Assembly: GCA_022575985.1 (NCBI GenBank)
Contig: JAKSXM010000007.1
Coordinates: forward strand, 4,652,501-4,716,500
Source: Anagrus nilaparvatae
Taxonomy: Eukaryota; Arthropoda; Insecta; Hymenoptera; Mymaridae
DNA length: 64,000 nucleotides
Reading direction: 5' to 3'
Positions 11,936-23,649 of this stretch are shown in pieces. Every line of letters begins with the position of its first letter. The stretch's first letter is position 1. The notes under the pieces were generated by a model. That model was not told where the DNA came from. It did no database searches and saw only the letters and a program-made list of their open reading frames with translations. A program made the position numbers and the translations under genes.

Positions 11936-12487
11936 TTTATGCATTATTTACTATATTTTTTACTTAATACATGAATTTTCTAGTGTGTGTTTAAAAAAAA
12001 ATTATTTATTTTCAATTGATACTCTATAGAAAAAATGATTATATTGAAAAAAAAAGGAATTAATTTTGTTCATATTAATTTTAAGGGAAAAAAAGATTTA
12101 AATAATTTAATATAAAAAAAAAAACAACAATAGACGACTTTTTTTTCTATAAAAAAATCGATTAAAATAATAAATAAATATGAAGAAAAGAGGACCTAAA
12201 CATATGTAAACTCATATATTATGTTAAAACTTCCTTTTTCTTTTAATTAAAATGTTATTATAAGGAAATTATTATTATAATTTTTTAATTTTTCTTTTTA
12301 ATAATTACACCTAATTTGCGGATTTATGCAAATCTAATAAATTATGAGAAAAGGCTTTTTATTTATTTTATTTTTTATTTGTCACCAAAATCATGTACAT
12401 TCACAATAAAGTAAATTTTATTACAAAATAAAATTATTTACATACATCAGAGTAATTGATTTAATTTATAAAATATAATTAAAAAAC

Positions 12488-12664
12488 TTATAACCAGTTT
12501 GTGTAAACACAACCTAAATGCATGGAACATGTTTACTTCCAAATAAGGACTAGATATAATACAAATGTTACTCAATATTAAAATACAATTTTCTATTGTT
12601 GTAATTTGTAATTATCACCTTACTTTTTCAAATACCCCATCCAATGAACATGTTCCACGTTAAT
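12488..12664 (+). mobile_element. Short GTTTGTG-family element, present only in the left arm
   Basis: It starts TTATAACCAGTTTGTG, has CATGGAACATGTTTACTTCC near its left end and ends GAACATGTTCCACGTTAAT. The matching place in the right arm (about 31165) runs straight through, so it inserted after the arms duplicated or was lost from the right. It keeps both ends of the family but lacks the tandem CTAAGTCCCTAAA middle, so it is an internally deleted form of copies such as 41959-42427. Confidence 0.65.
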
Positions 12665-12772
12665 AGTTTTTTGGAAAAGTGCGATTAAAATATTACTTAT
12701 TAGTAAATCGTTATATATGCATATGTACTCGTAAGAACGCCGATACAAAACTTTTTGTTTTAAATAATTTAA

Positions 12773-14638
12773 TTAGATATTTATAACGGTTGTTTTACAT
12801 GGCTGTATTTTAATTTTTCGAATTTTCATTTTCTTATAACTTTTTACAACTCTTTTTAATACACTCAGCCAATTTATCTTAGATAACCAGTAAAACCAAA
12901 TTAATTCTAAAAATAATACAAGCAGAGAAATAATTATTCCAGCAAGCATAACAACTGACAGAATTATAGGTAATGTACTTTCCTCATCCTCATTCAATTT
13001 ATATGATTGCGCTCGCTTTTCAATTTTATTAACGTGATCGTAATCAGATCTCCATTTTACATCTAACCCAAATTCTAATATTTTTAAATGATGTTCAGCA
13101 AACATTTCACGAATTGGGGAATTATGTTGAAATACTATTGATTTAATTCCTTGACAAAAGGTCAATTCATTATTTATTTTGTATTTAATTCCTTCAAGAA
13201 TATCATTATTTTTATTTAATAAATTTTCGCTATCCTCCAAATCCATTATTAAAACATTATTTAAAGCAAATTTTGTGTTTTTATGCCGAGCGTCAGCTAT
13301 TTCAGTTATTTTGACAAGTTTTTCTATCAGGAATGGCTTTAAAGCTCTTAAGAAAAATTTATTACCAACAAATGTAATTTTAATATTCTTTTCAAATATT
13401 TTATCCAGAGTTTCAACAACAGCTACTTCTGTGTTTGCAAATTTCATGCTCGTTAAATCAGAAACGATTTCATTAAGGAAAAAAAAGGAAGCCACGAATA
13501 AAGTGAAAAATATTATTTTAGATTTTAAAGTGCACCTAAAATTTATATCAACAGCAAATCCTAATAAAAAGCTGTAAACCTTAAAAACTGACCATTCATT
13601 TAAAGGAAATTTTAAACAGTAAAATGACAAAACAAATAAAATTATTAACCCAAAAAAGGAGAGGCAAAATTTGAAGACCTCGTTAAAAAATTGAAAACTT
13701 TTTTCAATAAAAACAGGGACAACAAATACGTATTTTACTGATTTTAATATATAAGAATTTACCATATTTCCGCGAATAAAGCTAAAAGCAGCATCCATAA
13801 AACTATCCAATCTATTATTTTCCATTAAAACTTCAACATATTCATTTAAATCAACAGGTACAATTTGAGTTGTTATATTTCTTGAGACTGTCAAATATTC
13901 GAAAGATTTAAATAGAAAAATGAATAAATACATATCTTGGTAGTGAGAATAATATTTGGTATAATTTTTAAAGATATCTGGCCAAATCCTTTTGTCTACT
14001 CCTAATCTCATTACATATTTATGAACTTTATGTAATTGGTTTGGAAATATTTGAACAACTGTGTTAGGCTTATAAACTCCTGCTACTATTTCGTTGTTAA
14101 AATAATTGTAATTGACAATAACAAAAGTTTTACTATCAACGTATTGTAGGATAACGAAATCGATCAAATTTACTTCCTTTAACAATAGAATAATTTGGTT
14201 TAAATAAGTCGAGTACTGATAACGATCAATTATTATCACAATTTTAGTTTCTGTCAGGTAGAATAAGGATTGGAATACAAATCCCACAGCTGTTGATAAT
14301 TTCAAGATAAATTCTTCTTTTTTGGTTTCAAATAAAAGAATAAAATGCAAAGGTGCACTAATGTTACGATGATATGCAACTTTCAAATGCGTCATATTTA
14401 TAAATTTTGGAGGACGATTTAAATTTACGGTTGCAGTTGGAACTTGCCTCAATAGACTCTCATAAAACAGATGGTAGTTGTAATTGTTGATTGAGTTGTT
14501 TCCATATTTGACGTCTGAATGTAAAGTTATTTGTCGAGGTTTAACTTCGTTTAAAATTTGGTCTGTCAAGTTTTTAATTATATTGGAATTTGTAATATCC
14601 AGGAGTTGAAGCATACAAGCTAAACCTATGATTTTCAT
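12773..14638 (-). CDS. Divergent ionotropic receptor-like protein (621 aa), intact
   Basis: A single-exon frame, probably a ligand-gated cation channel of the insect chemosensory ionotropic receptor (IR) family at the neuronal membrane. A hydrophobic N-terminus (MKIIGLACMLQLLDITNS) may be a signal peptide. Residues 20-315 form an extracellular region rich in N-x-S/T sites. A first membrane segment lies at about 323-343, then a WSVFKVYSFLLGF pore-like stretch (349-361), a second segment at about 374-393 running into NEIVSDLTSMKF (the IR/iGluR position before the second ligand lobe), a second lobe, and the last segment at about 556-580 ending in an FLELIWFYW motif typical of IRs. Length fits the family (550-700). 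The conserved glutamate-binding residues are not evident, as in other divergent IRs. A pseudogene copy lies inverted at 29271-31060. Confidence 0.8.
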   Translation of the reverse strand: MKIIGLACMLQLLDITNSNIIKNLTDQILNEVKPRQITLHSDVKYGNNSINNYNYHLFYESLLRQVPTATVNLNRPPKFINMTHLKVAYHRNISAPLHFILLFETKKEEFILKLSTAVGFVFQSLFYLTETKIVIIIDRYQYSTYLNQIILLLKEVNLIDFVILQYVDSKTFVIVNYNYFNNEIVAGVYKPNTVVQIFPNQLHKVHKYVMRLGVDKRIWPDIFKNYTKYYSHYQDMYLFIFLFKSFEYLTVSRNITTQIVPVDLNEYVEVLMENNRLDSFMDAAFSFIRGNMVNSYILKSVKYVFVVPVFIEKSFQFFNEVFKFCLSFFGLIILFVLSFYCLKFPLNEWSVFKVYSFLLGFAVDINFRCTLKSKIIFFTLFVASFFFLNEIVSDLTSMKFANTEVAVVETLDKIFEKNIKITFVGNKFFLRALKPFLIEKLVKITEIADARHKNTKFALNNVLIMDLEDSENLLNKNNDILEGIKYKINNELTFCQGIKSIVFQHNSPIREMFAEHHLKILEFGLDVKWRSDYDHVNKIEKRAQSYKLNEDEESTLPIILSVVMLAGIIISLLVLFLELIWFYWLSKINWLSVLKRVVKSYKKMKIRKIKIQPCKTTVINI

Positions 14639-15409
14639 TCTTCAATCAATCTGTTTTAATGAAAAATATATCCATTAATGAAATAAAATATAATATTAAT
14701 ATTCTAAATTAATATCACATACTTCTCAGAAAAATAACTCTGAAAAATGTTGCCACTTTAAGGAAATCAAAATCAACTGACGACAAGTAAAAATCATTTT
14801 TAGTTTAGGGTATTTTAAATAAAATTTTGCTTTGATGGCCAATCAAGACTTTGGTATTAGAAGGGAAAAGAGCTATTTTAAATATTTTTTTTTTTTTACT
14901 TCAATTTTAAAATAAAATGAGATGGAAAACTAATTAAAAAAGTGGTTAAGAATATATATACTTTCAATATGTAGTAGGCTGGTTATTTTACAATCAAAAT
15001 GGGAAAAAATCGGCATTGGGTCGAATTTGGGATATCCAAGAAAGATTTCGATTCAAAATAAAACTGAAGTGCAGAAATTTTGCGGGAAGTTTCGGCTTCA
15101 TATAAAGTCTGACTTGCAAAAATTTGACAAAAAAGACGGAAATTTCAGGTACCCGACCCGACTTTCGGGTAACCGCACACTCCTAATTATATTATATTAT
15201 GGAACAGTATTTAATTCTTTTTCCAAAAATTTATAACCTGTTTGTGTAAACACAACCTAATTGCATGGATCATGTTTACTTCTAGCTAAGGGCAGGTATA
15301 CCTATTATAATGCATAAATGTTTCGCAACGTTACAACATCAAACAATTTTTTAATTTTATAATTCGTAATTATTACCTTACTAGCTGTTAAGATTCTAAA
15401 CCCAAACTA

Positions 15410-15610
15410 TTTTGATTCCCTAAACGCGTATTGTTCTAGGTTCTTAAATCAAAATTATTTCAAGTACCTGAACCTGAAATATTCTACGTCCCTAAGTCGA
15501 TATTATTCTAAGTCCTTAAATCTGTATTATTCTACGTCCCTAAACCCAGATTTTTCAAAGTCCCTAAATTAAAATTATTCTAAGTCTCATTTGACCCCCC
15601 CCCCCAATTT
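15410..15610 (+). repeat. CTAAGTCCCTAAATC tandem phrases and C run
   Basis: About six degenerate units of roughly 27 bp (ATTATTCTAAGTCCCTAAATC type) are followed by ATTTGACCCCCCCCCC. The same array occurs at 28210-28410 (inverted), 23310-23470 (inverted), 6110-6225, 34690-34800 (short), 40280-40400 and 42120-42370. It is the internal tandem part of the GTTTGTG family. Confidence 0.65.
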
Positions 15611-17564
15611 TCACCCCCGTAAGCCCTAAAATTGTAATTGATCTTTTTTTGTAATATAAACGACCCTAGTAGGTATTTTTGGTCGCTAAATCCAAATTTT
15701 ATGTGAAAATTTATATTTGAGGGGTGTAGCACCTTTTTTCACCTTTTTCTACTTTGTAAATAAGAAATTTTTTTTAAAAACATTTTCTTTTACTTTGATG
15801 ACTCCTAGTAGGTTTTTTAGATCACCAAATTCGAATTTCATGTAAAAAATTACATTTGAGAGGTAAACGTATACAAAAAACGTATTTTTAATACTATTTT
15901 TTAACGGGTTGATAAGATAGAACCATTACCGACATTATTTTTTTTGAAATAACAAAAAGTGACAAAAAATAACAAACTAATGTCGGTAACGGTTCTACCT
16001 TACCGGACCCTTAAAGGGTAAAAATAAAGGTGTTATTTATATAATACCCTTCAAATGTAATTTTTTACATGAAATTCGGATTTGTCTCGAAAAGGGGTAC
16101 TTTTGCTACTTTTACGCATTCAGATACTATAGACAGGTACCTTAATATGAACTATCATTGAGAAAATAACCTGAAGCAATACTTGAGCGGAGCAAAAAGA
16201 TAAAAAAAGTGGTTGATATTAAAAATTTTTGATTTTTTGTCGACTATTTATTAGTAAAAATGTATTTTTCAATGAATTTTTTTTTACTTTACCTTTATAA
16301 TGATGAAACACTACAGGACGAAACCAAAATTTTCAAGACGGCATTCTAAATCTTGCCTCGGCAGAACAAGAATTCAAAATTTTAAATCTCGCCTCGTTCT
16401 CGCCTTGTCTGTATAAAAACGAAACTGCTTCATTACCTCGTTAATTTAGGTCTAATGAGTTACAAAATTAATTAAAAAAGTGACTTAGAATACAAAAACG
16501 CTGAAGACTATTAAATTTTTAATTACATTTTCTTAGTAATATATTATCGAAAATTTCGATTCGAAATGTTTAGTAAAGTTTGTGCCCAAAAAATAGTTTG
16601 TGATATTTTATTAAAAATTAACTGTTTTTGTGAAAAAGTGGATTTTTGGGGTTTTTCGCTTCTAAAACTTTTATTATTTTACTGAAGTAATGAAACTTTA
16701 GTGGTAGGTGTTTTTCAATATACTTAAAAAATCCTTCTCAATCAAATTTTAAAATTGTTGAAACTTACCCCTTTATAGAAAAACTTTAAAACCTCAATGT
16801 AAATCTGATTGGTTGTTGAATAACTGCGCACATCGCGTCGACTCCAAAATTTAAACTATAAAATTCAAATAAAAATAAGCTCAAATTGAAAAATTTATCT
16901 TTAATGGAACTACGGACGCTAGAAATAGTGACAATGGTGCCAAAATATAAAAAAAAGGTATACATGTTGCCATCATTTTTAATTTTTCAAGTTCAAAGTT
17001 TTATCATAAAGCAAATAAAATATTATTGATTTTATTTTTAAATTTCGCATTAACCGCTAAAAAATTACTAAAATAATTTTTTTAGATTCACGTAAAAGAT
17101 AAGAAAATTAGTTTTTTTTTTGTACAAAATTTTTGCTGTTGTAAGGCTAAATCGATTTCATAATCATTCCACAATTATCACACTTTGTTTACTCAAGTAC
17201 TTTACAAGTTTCCATTTTTATAATATGCAATAAAATATTAAAAATAACTACCATAATTATATTAGTCAAATTTTAAAGAGTTTTTATAAAGCTTTCCATT
17301 GACGCGACCTTGTTGATTTATAACTATTAAGGTGATACATTACTAAATCCGCCATTTTTTAAGATTTCTAAATTATCGACGCTACATACATATGTAAAAT
17401 CGTATATGTATTAGTATAATACTAGGTTATTTACATACTTTTTATTTAATTATTTAACAATTATACAATGAAACAAGTAAAACAAATTGGAAATATAATC
17501 TTTGAGCTTTTATTTACCATAATATTTAAGTTTCATTAATATCTGTGTAATCGCAATCTAATAC

Positions 17565-17886
17565 AGGCGCCAGCCATACTAATCACGCCCAAAAATTAAA
17601 TTTCTTTTTTCGAGGATAAAAATCGGTGGTATTTATGTTATTTGAAACGCTGAACACAAATCCAGGGTCCGTTTTGCAAATTTCGTGGTCAATTTTTTGT
17701 TATTAACAAATTATTTGCCAATTTTGCAATAATTTCTTGATAACGAAAAATTAACCACGAAATTCGCAAAACCGACCCCGGATTCGTGTTCAGCGGGTCG
17801 AAAAACATAAATACCACCTATTTTTATCCTCGGAAAAAGAAATTTAATTTTTTAATTTTTGGGCGTGATTAGTATGGCTGGCGCCT
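17565..17886. mobile_element. 322 bp MITE with AGGCGCCAGCCATACTAATC ends
   Basis: The terminal inverted repeats run for about 40 bp (AGGCGCCAGCCATACT... and ...AGTATGGCTGGCGCCT) and the inverted similarity continues inward through GAAATTTAATT and TGGTATTTATGTT. CTAAT occurs just outside both ends (17558-17562 and 17890-17894), a possible 5 bp target duplication. It sits in a stretch (about 17315-18150) that is missing from the matching half near 20465. Confidence 0.75.
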
Positions 17887-18497
17887 AGACTAATCATACT
17901 TTTCACAAGCTCCAAAGGTGATTTTCCATAAGAGCAATGTTAAACTACCTATACTTTTTTCTTGATTAAATAATAATTACGTAATGAAAGTTGTAAAAGA
18001 AAGTTTATTTCATTTCCTAAAGACTTTATAAGTTTATAATTTATATTTTATAAGTTTCATTAATTTCTGTTATCATAAATTTTTAGTAATGAAACACCTT
18101 AAGTCACTAATTTGATAAGTGGATATAATCTATATCCCTTTGGATAAACGTACCCAGTAGTTACTTTGATTTTAAAATTTAGAAAAAATGAAAATCGTTA
18201 AATAATCAATAATATGAATATTGCATAAAAAAAATCTTTTTACACCAAATTTTACGGTTTTATATTTTATGTAATGATTAATTTGAAGTTTGAAAAACAC
18301 TGTAAAAATTTCTCAAATCATGATAGTAATGTTGTTAAATTCTTAGAAATTGTTACTATCACGGTAACAAATATCTCTAAAGGAATTTTCATAGTGTAAA
18401 TTAGATTTAAAAAAGATTATGCTATACGTTCTTACCAGAAATAGACTACATGCAATTTCTCTTGAAAATTAATGTTCACTTGTTCTTACGCATTTGT

Positions 18498-18507
18498 CTT
18501 TTATACA

Positions 18508-18539
<32 letters not shown>

Positions 18540-18541
18540 TA
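18498..18541. repeat. (TA)n microsatellite
   Basis: A run of TA dinucleotides interrupted once or twice, in the left half of the 8.4 kb fold-back. The corresponding right half has no run of this length. Confidence 0.8.
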
Positions 18542-19263
18542 TATTTAAATTAATTAAACACAATTGTGAAAAACTTTAATTTATTTTCCATCTATTTTAC
18601 AATTTATATTTTATCATATAACGACTACGCGTTTCGGGAATAAATTCCCATAATCAGGTCATATACTAATCTCAATTAATTATTGAGAAGTCATATTAAA
18701 AATATATAAAAAACTAATTTTATTAATTTATTTATAACACCCTTACTGTATTTATGCTCGTGTCATTTATGTTTAGAAAAAATAAAAAATTAAAAAAAAT
18801 TATGCAGTTACTTAAATTTTTTTTACTCAAAAATTACACATTTACAGCTTATGGAACAAAATTTTTAGAGTACTCTCTCAAAAATTTGTGTGATAAAATT
18901 TGTTTCGCGGTTTGTTGAATGACAGTAAGCGTCGCAGTATTGTAATAAGCAGTTAAATAAAAAAAGTAACTGCGAATAACTTTGGTATAGTATTAGTGAG
19001 CACACTTGAACTAGGCATTTAAAATACCATTGAAAGTTAAATAAATTGTGATTGTTAAACATATTGTATTTTTTTTACATGGATAATAGAGTAATATGTG
19101 GATAATATATGAGTCAATTAAAAAATTTCTTTATCCTATTTAAACGATGAAGTATTGATGGTTTTTTTTCTCTTGCTCCCTTTTTTTGTTCATGTAAATA
19201 AAAATTTTGAAATTACCAATTTTTAGCCAATTGTAAAAGTTCATGTTACAAACGACTTATTGA

Positions 19264-19356
19264 GTATAGGTGTTAATAAGAAAATATTTTATTTATAATT
19301 TTTTATTTATTCTAATTAATTATAAATGAAAATATTTTCTTATTAACACCTATACT
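19264..19356. repeat. Centre of the 8.4 kb palindrome
   Basis: AGTATAGGTGTTAATAAGAA and TTCTTATTAACACCTATACT are exact inverses on either side of a short A/T spacer (about 19292-19335). The inverted similarity extends outward on both sides for kilobases, so this is the symmetry axis. Confidence 0.8.
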
Positions 19357-21699
19357 CGACACTAACATTTTTTACAATATTTAAAAAAATAAATAATTTC
19401 TATTTTATTGTTTCAATTTTTATTAGCTTCATAACAATGTCATTAAAAAATAAAAATTATTATCTATTGCAGTTTTTGTTATTGTAACATGGAACATGTT
19501 AATATAGTGGCGTACCTGGAAAAGACAATAAAATAGAGGGATGGGGGGTCTAAAGGGGGTCTTGAACTATGAATAATTTGAGGAGTAGAATAATTTTCAT
19601 TTATAAGGTCTTATTAAACATGCTCCATGTCCGTTGATTGTGTTAACATAACAAAAAAACTATAAAAAACGAAAAATTCTCCGACGTTTTGAAACTATCA
19701 ATACTTCATCGTTTATATAGGATAAACAAATTTGTTAACTGACTCATATATTATCCACATATTATTCTATTATGGGTATTTTAAATGTACTTTAAATGTC
19801 TAGTTCAAGTATTCTCACTGATACCATGCCAATGTTATTCGCAGTAATTTTTTTATTTAACTTAGGCGTATTACAATACTGCGACGTTTACTGTCATTTA
19901 ACAAACCGCGAAACAAGTGTTATCACACGAATTTTTGAGAGAGGGCTCTAAACATTTTTCTTACATAAGCTGTAAATGTGTAATTTTTGAGTAAAAAAAA
20001 TCAAGTAACTGCAATTTTTTTAAATTTTTTATTTTTTCTTAACATAAAAGACAAATTTTTAAGAGTAAGTGAACATTAATTTTCAAGAGATATTGCATGT
20101 AGTCTATTTCTGGTAAGTACGTATAGCATCATCTATTTAAATTTAGTTAAAACTGTCAAAATTCCTTTATCCAGGTATTTGTTATCGTGATAGTAACAAT
20201 TTCTAAGAATTTAACAACAATACTATCATGATTTCATAAATTTTTATAGAGTACTTAAAACTTAAAGTAAATAAATCATATCAATTAAGAATATTTTCAA
20301 AAAAGATTTTTTTGTTGTAAGATTTTAAATATGTTAACTTTTTTATATGCAATATTCATATTATTAATTATTTAATGATTTTTATTTTTTCTAAATTTAA
20401 AAATCAAAGTTTCAATAGAAAATTTGTTTTGGGGAATAGAAAACTACTGGGTACAAAAAGGTCGTGTCAAAGGAAAGCTTTATAAAAACTCTTTAAAATT
20501 TAACGTAACCAATATTAAGATTTATTAACAATTTTTGTACGTCCTATATTTTCAAAACAAAAAAGTTTTATTTTAATTTAATTTAAAATCTAATATTTAT
20601 ATCTCATTAAAAAAACACTTAATTTATTTTAATATAATTATGGTAATATTTTTAATATTTCATTTTATTATAAAAATGTAAACTTAAAGTACTTGAGTAA
20701 ACAAAGTGCGATAATTGTGAAATGATTATTAAATCGATTTAGCCTTACAACAGCTTACATTTTGTACAAAAAAAACTAATTTTCTTATCTTTTACGTGAA
20801 TCTAAAAAAATTATTTTAATTTTTTAGCGGTTAATGCGAAATTTAAAAATAAAATCAATAATATTTTATTTGCTTTATGATAAAACTTTGAATTTGAAAA
20901 ATTAAAAATGATGGCAACATGTATACCTTTTTTTTATAGTTTGGTGCCATGGTCACTATTTTTAGCGTCCATAGTTCCATTAAAGATAAATTTTTCAATT
21001 TGAGTTTATTTTTAATTGAATTTTATAGTTTTCTACGTGTGCAGTTATTCAACAATTAATCAGATTTACATTGAGGTTTTAAAGTTTTTCTAGAAAGGGG
21101 TAAGCTTTAAAATTTTTAAAAATTGATTGAGAAGGATTTTTTAAGTTTATTGAAAAACACCTACCACTAAAGTTTCATTAATAATTTATTTTTTATAAAA
21201 TATCACAAACTATTTTTTGGGCACAAACTTTACTAAACATTTCGAAACGAAATTTTCGATGATATATTACTAAGAAAATATAATTAAAAATTTAATAGTC
21301 TTCAGCGTTTTTGTATTCTAAGTCACTTTTTTAATTAATTTTGTAACTTTATAGACCTTTAACGAAGCAGTCTTGTTTTAGTACAGACAAGGCGAGAACG
21401 AGGCATGATTCAAAAATTTGTAAATTAAAAAAAAATTTTTTGAAAACTACATTTTTACTAATAAATAGTCGACATAAAATCAAAAATTTTTAATTTCAAC
21501 CACTTTTTTATCTTTACGCTGCGCTCAAGTATTGCTTCAGGTTATTTTCTCAATGATACTTCAGAAGGTACTTATCTATAGTATCTGAATGCGTGAAAAT
21601 AGCAAAAATACCCGTTTTAGGGACAAATCCAAATTTCATCTAAAAAATTACATTTGATGGTTATAACACCCTTATTTTTACCCTTAAAATAAGAAATTT

Positions 21700-22330
21700 A
21701 AAATATTTATACTCATTTAAATATTCCTTGAGAAGTGTTAATATAGATCTCATATGTAAAAAAATTTTTAAAGATTTAATGAGCGTGAGTTTTATTTTTT
21801 CTTAATAAATGTAAGAAATGTTTATTTAAAAAAATTTTATTTACACAAATTTTACGTGAATTAAATGTATAAAATTAAAATTTTTCAGTTACAAAAGCAT
21901 TGTACTTTTTTTAGGGGAGTGTTCGTCAAAACCCAATCAATACTTTGCTAAAAAAATTTGATTGATTAAAAAAAAGTTGTAAATATGAGTTTTACTTTTC
22001 ACTTTTTTTTAAAATGTTGAAAGCGTGAAAATAGGGAACTTCGCTTTTTAAAAATAAAATATTTTTCATTATACGCTGTAAAAAAGATCTTCTTTCTTAC
22101 TTTCGGGCGATTTTATTTTCGATTTTAATGAAAAACTATGTGTTGAACACGGGAAAAAATGTAGGAAATTTTACTTCGAATGCTGTCTGCATTCGTTCGC
22201 TACGCTCACTCGTGCATACAACTGTATTGAAATCCAAATCCTATTTTTTTTTCTTTGTTGAACAAATAGATATTATTTGGCATCCTATTTAGCTTCATCA
22301 GCGACTAAAAAAGCCTGCTAGAGGCTGTCA
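21700..22330. other. Insert in the right half of the fold-back, no gene
   Basis: This stretch has no partner at the equivalent place in the left half (about 16050). It contains TGCATTCGTTCGCTACGCTCACTCGTGCATAC, part of which (GTTGTATGCACGAGC) recurs inverted near 23160. No coding frame and no clear terminal repeats were found. Confidence 0.4.
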
Positions 22331-23649
22331 CAAATAAAAAAAACGTATTTTTTACAAATTGCTTTATTTAAATGGTAAAAATAAGGGTTATACCCCTCAA
22401 ATGTAATTTTTCACATGAAATTCGAATATAGCGACTAAAAATACCTACAAGGGTCGATCAAATTACAAAAAAAAGACAATTACAATTTTAAGGCCTACGG
22501 GGGTGATAATTGGGGGGGGGGGTTTCACCCCATTTTTAAATCCGCAAAATTATTCATTGTAGACAATGTTCTTTAATTCTGTCTACAGAGATTCCTATAG
22601 GTTTAATCATAATTCAATAGGTGTTCTGGTTTTTAGAGCTTAGGCCTTTTTCTTTACACCTGAGCCCTGAATACTTGTCCGTAAACAAAGAACATACAAA
22701 TTGTTTTGTTATTGTAAGATTTTAAATACCATAATAAGATTATACAACCGTAAAATTGGGTCTAAGAAAATTTTTTTAAATAAAATAATTTATTTTATTG
22801 ATTACATTATGATTCACCATAGTACTTAACTAATTTTTTTGCTGTTTAATCAGTAATTTGATAAAGCTTTAGAAAAAAAAAATGTTTTTCAAAAATTTAA
22901 TTTTTTTTTTTTTGCAATTTACTTATCTTTTACAAGAATCGAAGAAAAAAAAATTATTTTAGTAAATTTTTAGAAAATTAAAAATAAAAGGAATAAATTT
23001 TATTTTTTTTGTAATAAAAATGCCAACAATTTGAATAATTTTAAAAACATAGCATGACCTTTTTTTTTTAATTCACTTCAGTATGAACCAAGCAGAATTT
23101 TCGATCTGCTTAGGCCTGAGAAAAATGCGGTAATTATCCGGTTCGACTTTTGCATGCAGTTGTATGCACGAGCAAGCATAGCGAGCCGAAATCAATATAT
23201 TATCTCTTGTTTAAAAAATAGCTATTTATAACAAAAAACGATTTTTTATAAAATTTTACACCTCTTTTTAACATGGAATATGGGAGGGGGTACTTCAGAA
23301 TTTGAAAATCAAAATTTGTCCGGTTTAAGGGAGGGTCAAATTTGCAAGATTTAAGAGGGGGGTCAAATGAGACTTAGAATAATTTTAATTTAGGTACTTT
23401 GAAAAATCTGGGCTTAGGGACTTAAAATAATATAGGTTTAAGGACTTGGAATAATTTTGATTTTAGGAATTAAAAGTTTAGTAACGTAATATAATTACAA
23501 ATTATAAAATTAAAAAATACGTTGATGTTATAACCTTGCGTGACATTTATGCATTATAATAGGTATAATTATATACTTAGTCCTTAGCTATAGATGTAAA
23601 CATGATCCATGCATTTAGGTTGTGTTTACACAAACCGGTTATAAGTTTT

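Larger units (their letters stand above)
11940..17352. repeat. Left arm of large inverted duplication
   Basis: It is the inverse of 24396-24455 plus 26519-31712. Matching pairs include 11950-12030 with 31610-31710, 12180-12480 with 31180-31500, the receptor genes, 14740-15230 with 28575-29190, and 15231-17352 with 24396-24455/26519-28574. From about 15.0 to 17.35 kb only scattered mismatches are visible, and the receptor genes are noticeably more diverged. Indels: this arm has an extra 177 bp repeat (12488-12664) and lacks the 2.06 kb fold-back and part of a 230 bp MITE found on the other side. Confidence 0.85.
15231..23644. mobile_element. 8.4 kb fold-back unit bounded by GTTTGTG-family ends
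   Basis: The left end (TTATAACCTGTTTGTG at 15231) and right end (CAAACCGGTTATAA to 23644) are inverted copies of the same family end. Most of the left half is repeated inverted in the right half: 16128-16195 with 21525-21590, 16600-17290 with 20490-21250, 18150-18490 with 20060-20470, 18840-19130 with 19680-19970. The centre is near 19310. The same receptor-gene upstream DNA flanks both ends (14740-15230 inverted, 23650-24395 direct). The halves differ by large indels and moderate divergence. No transposase frame is seen. Confidence 0.7.

Noticed and set aside
18620..18665. CGACTACGCGTTTCGGGAATAA segment with TTCCCATAATCAGGTC, resembling a Penelope-type 3' motif
   Set aside because: Only this short motif is present; no reverse transcriptase or GIY-YIG sequence lies nearby, so an element cannot be called.
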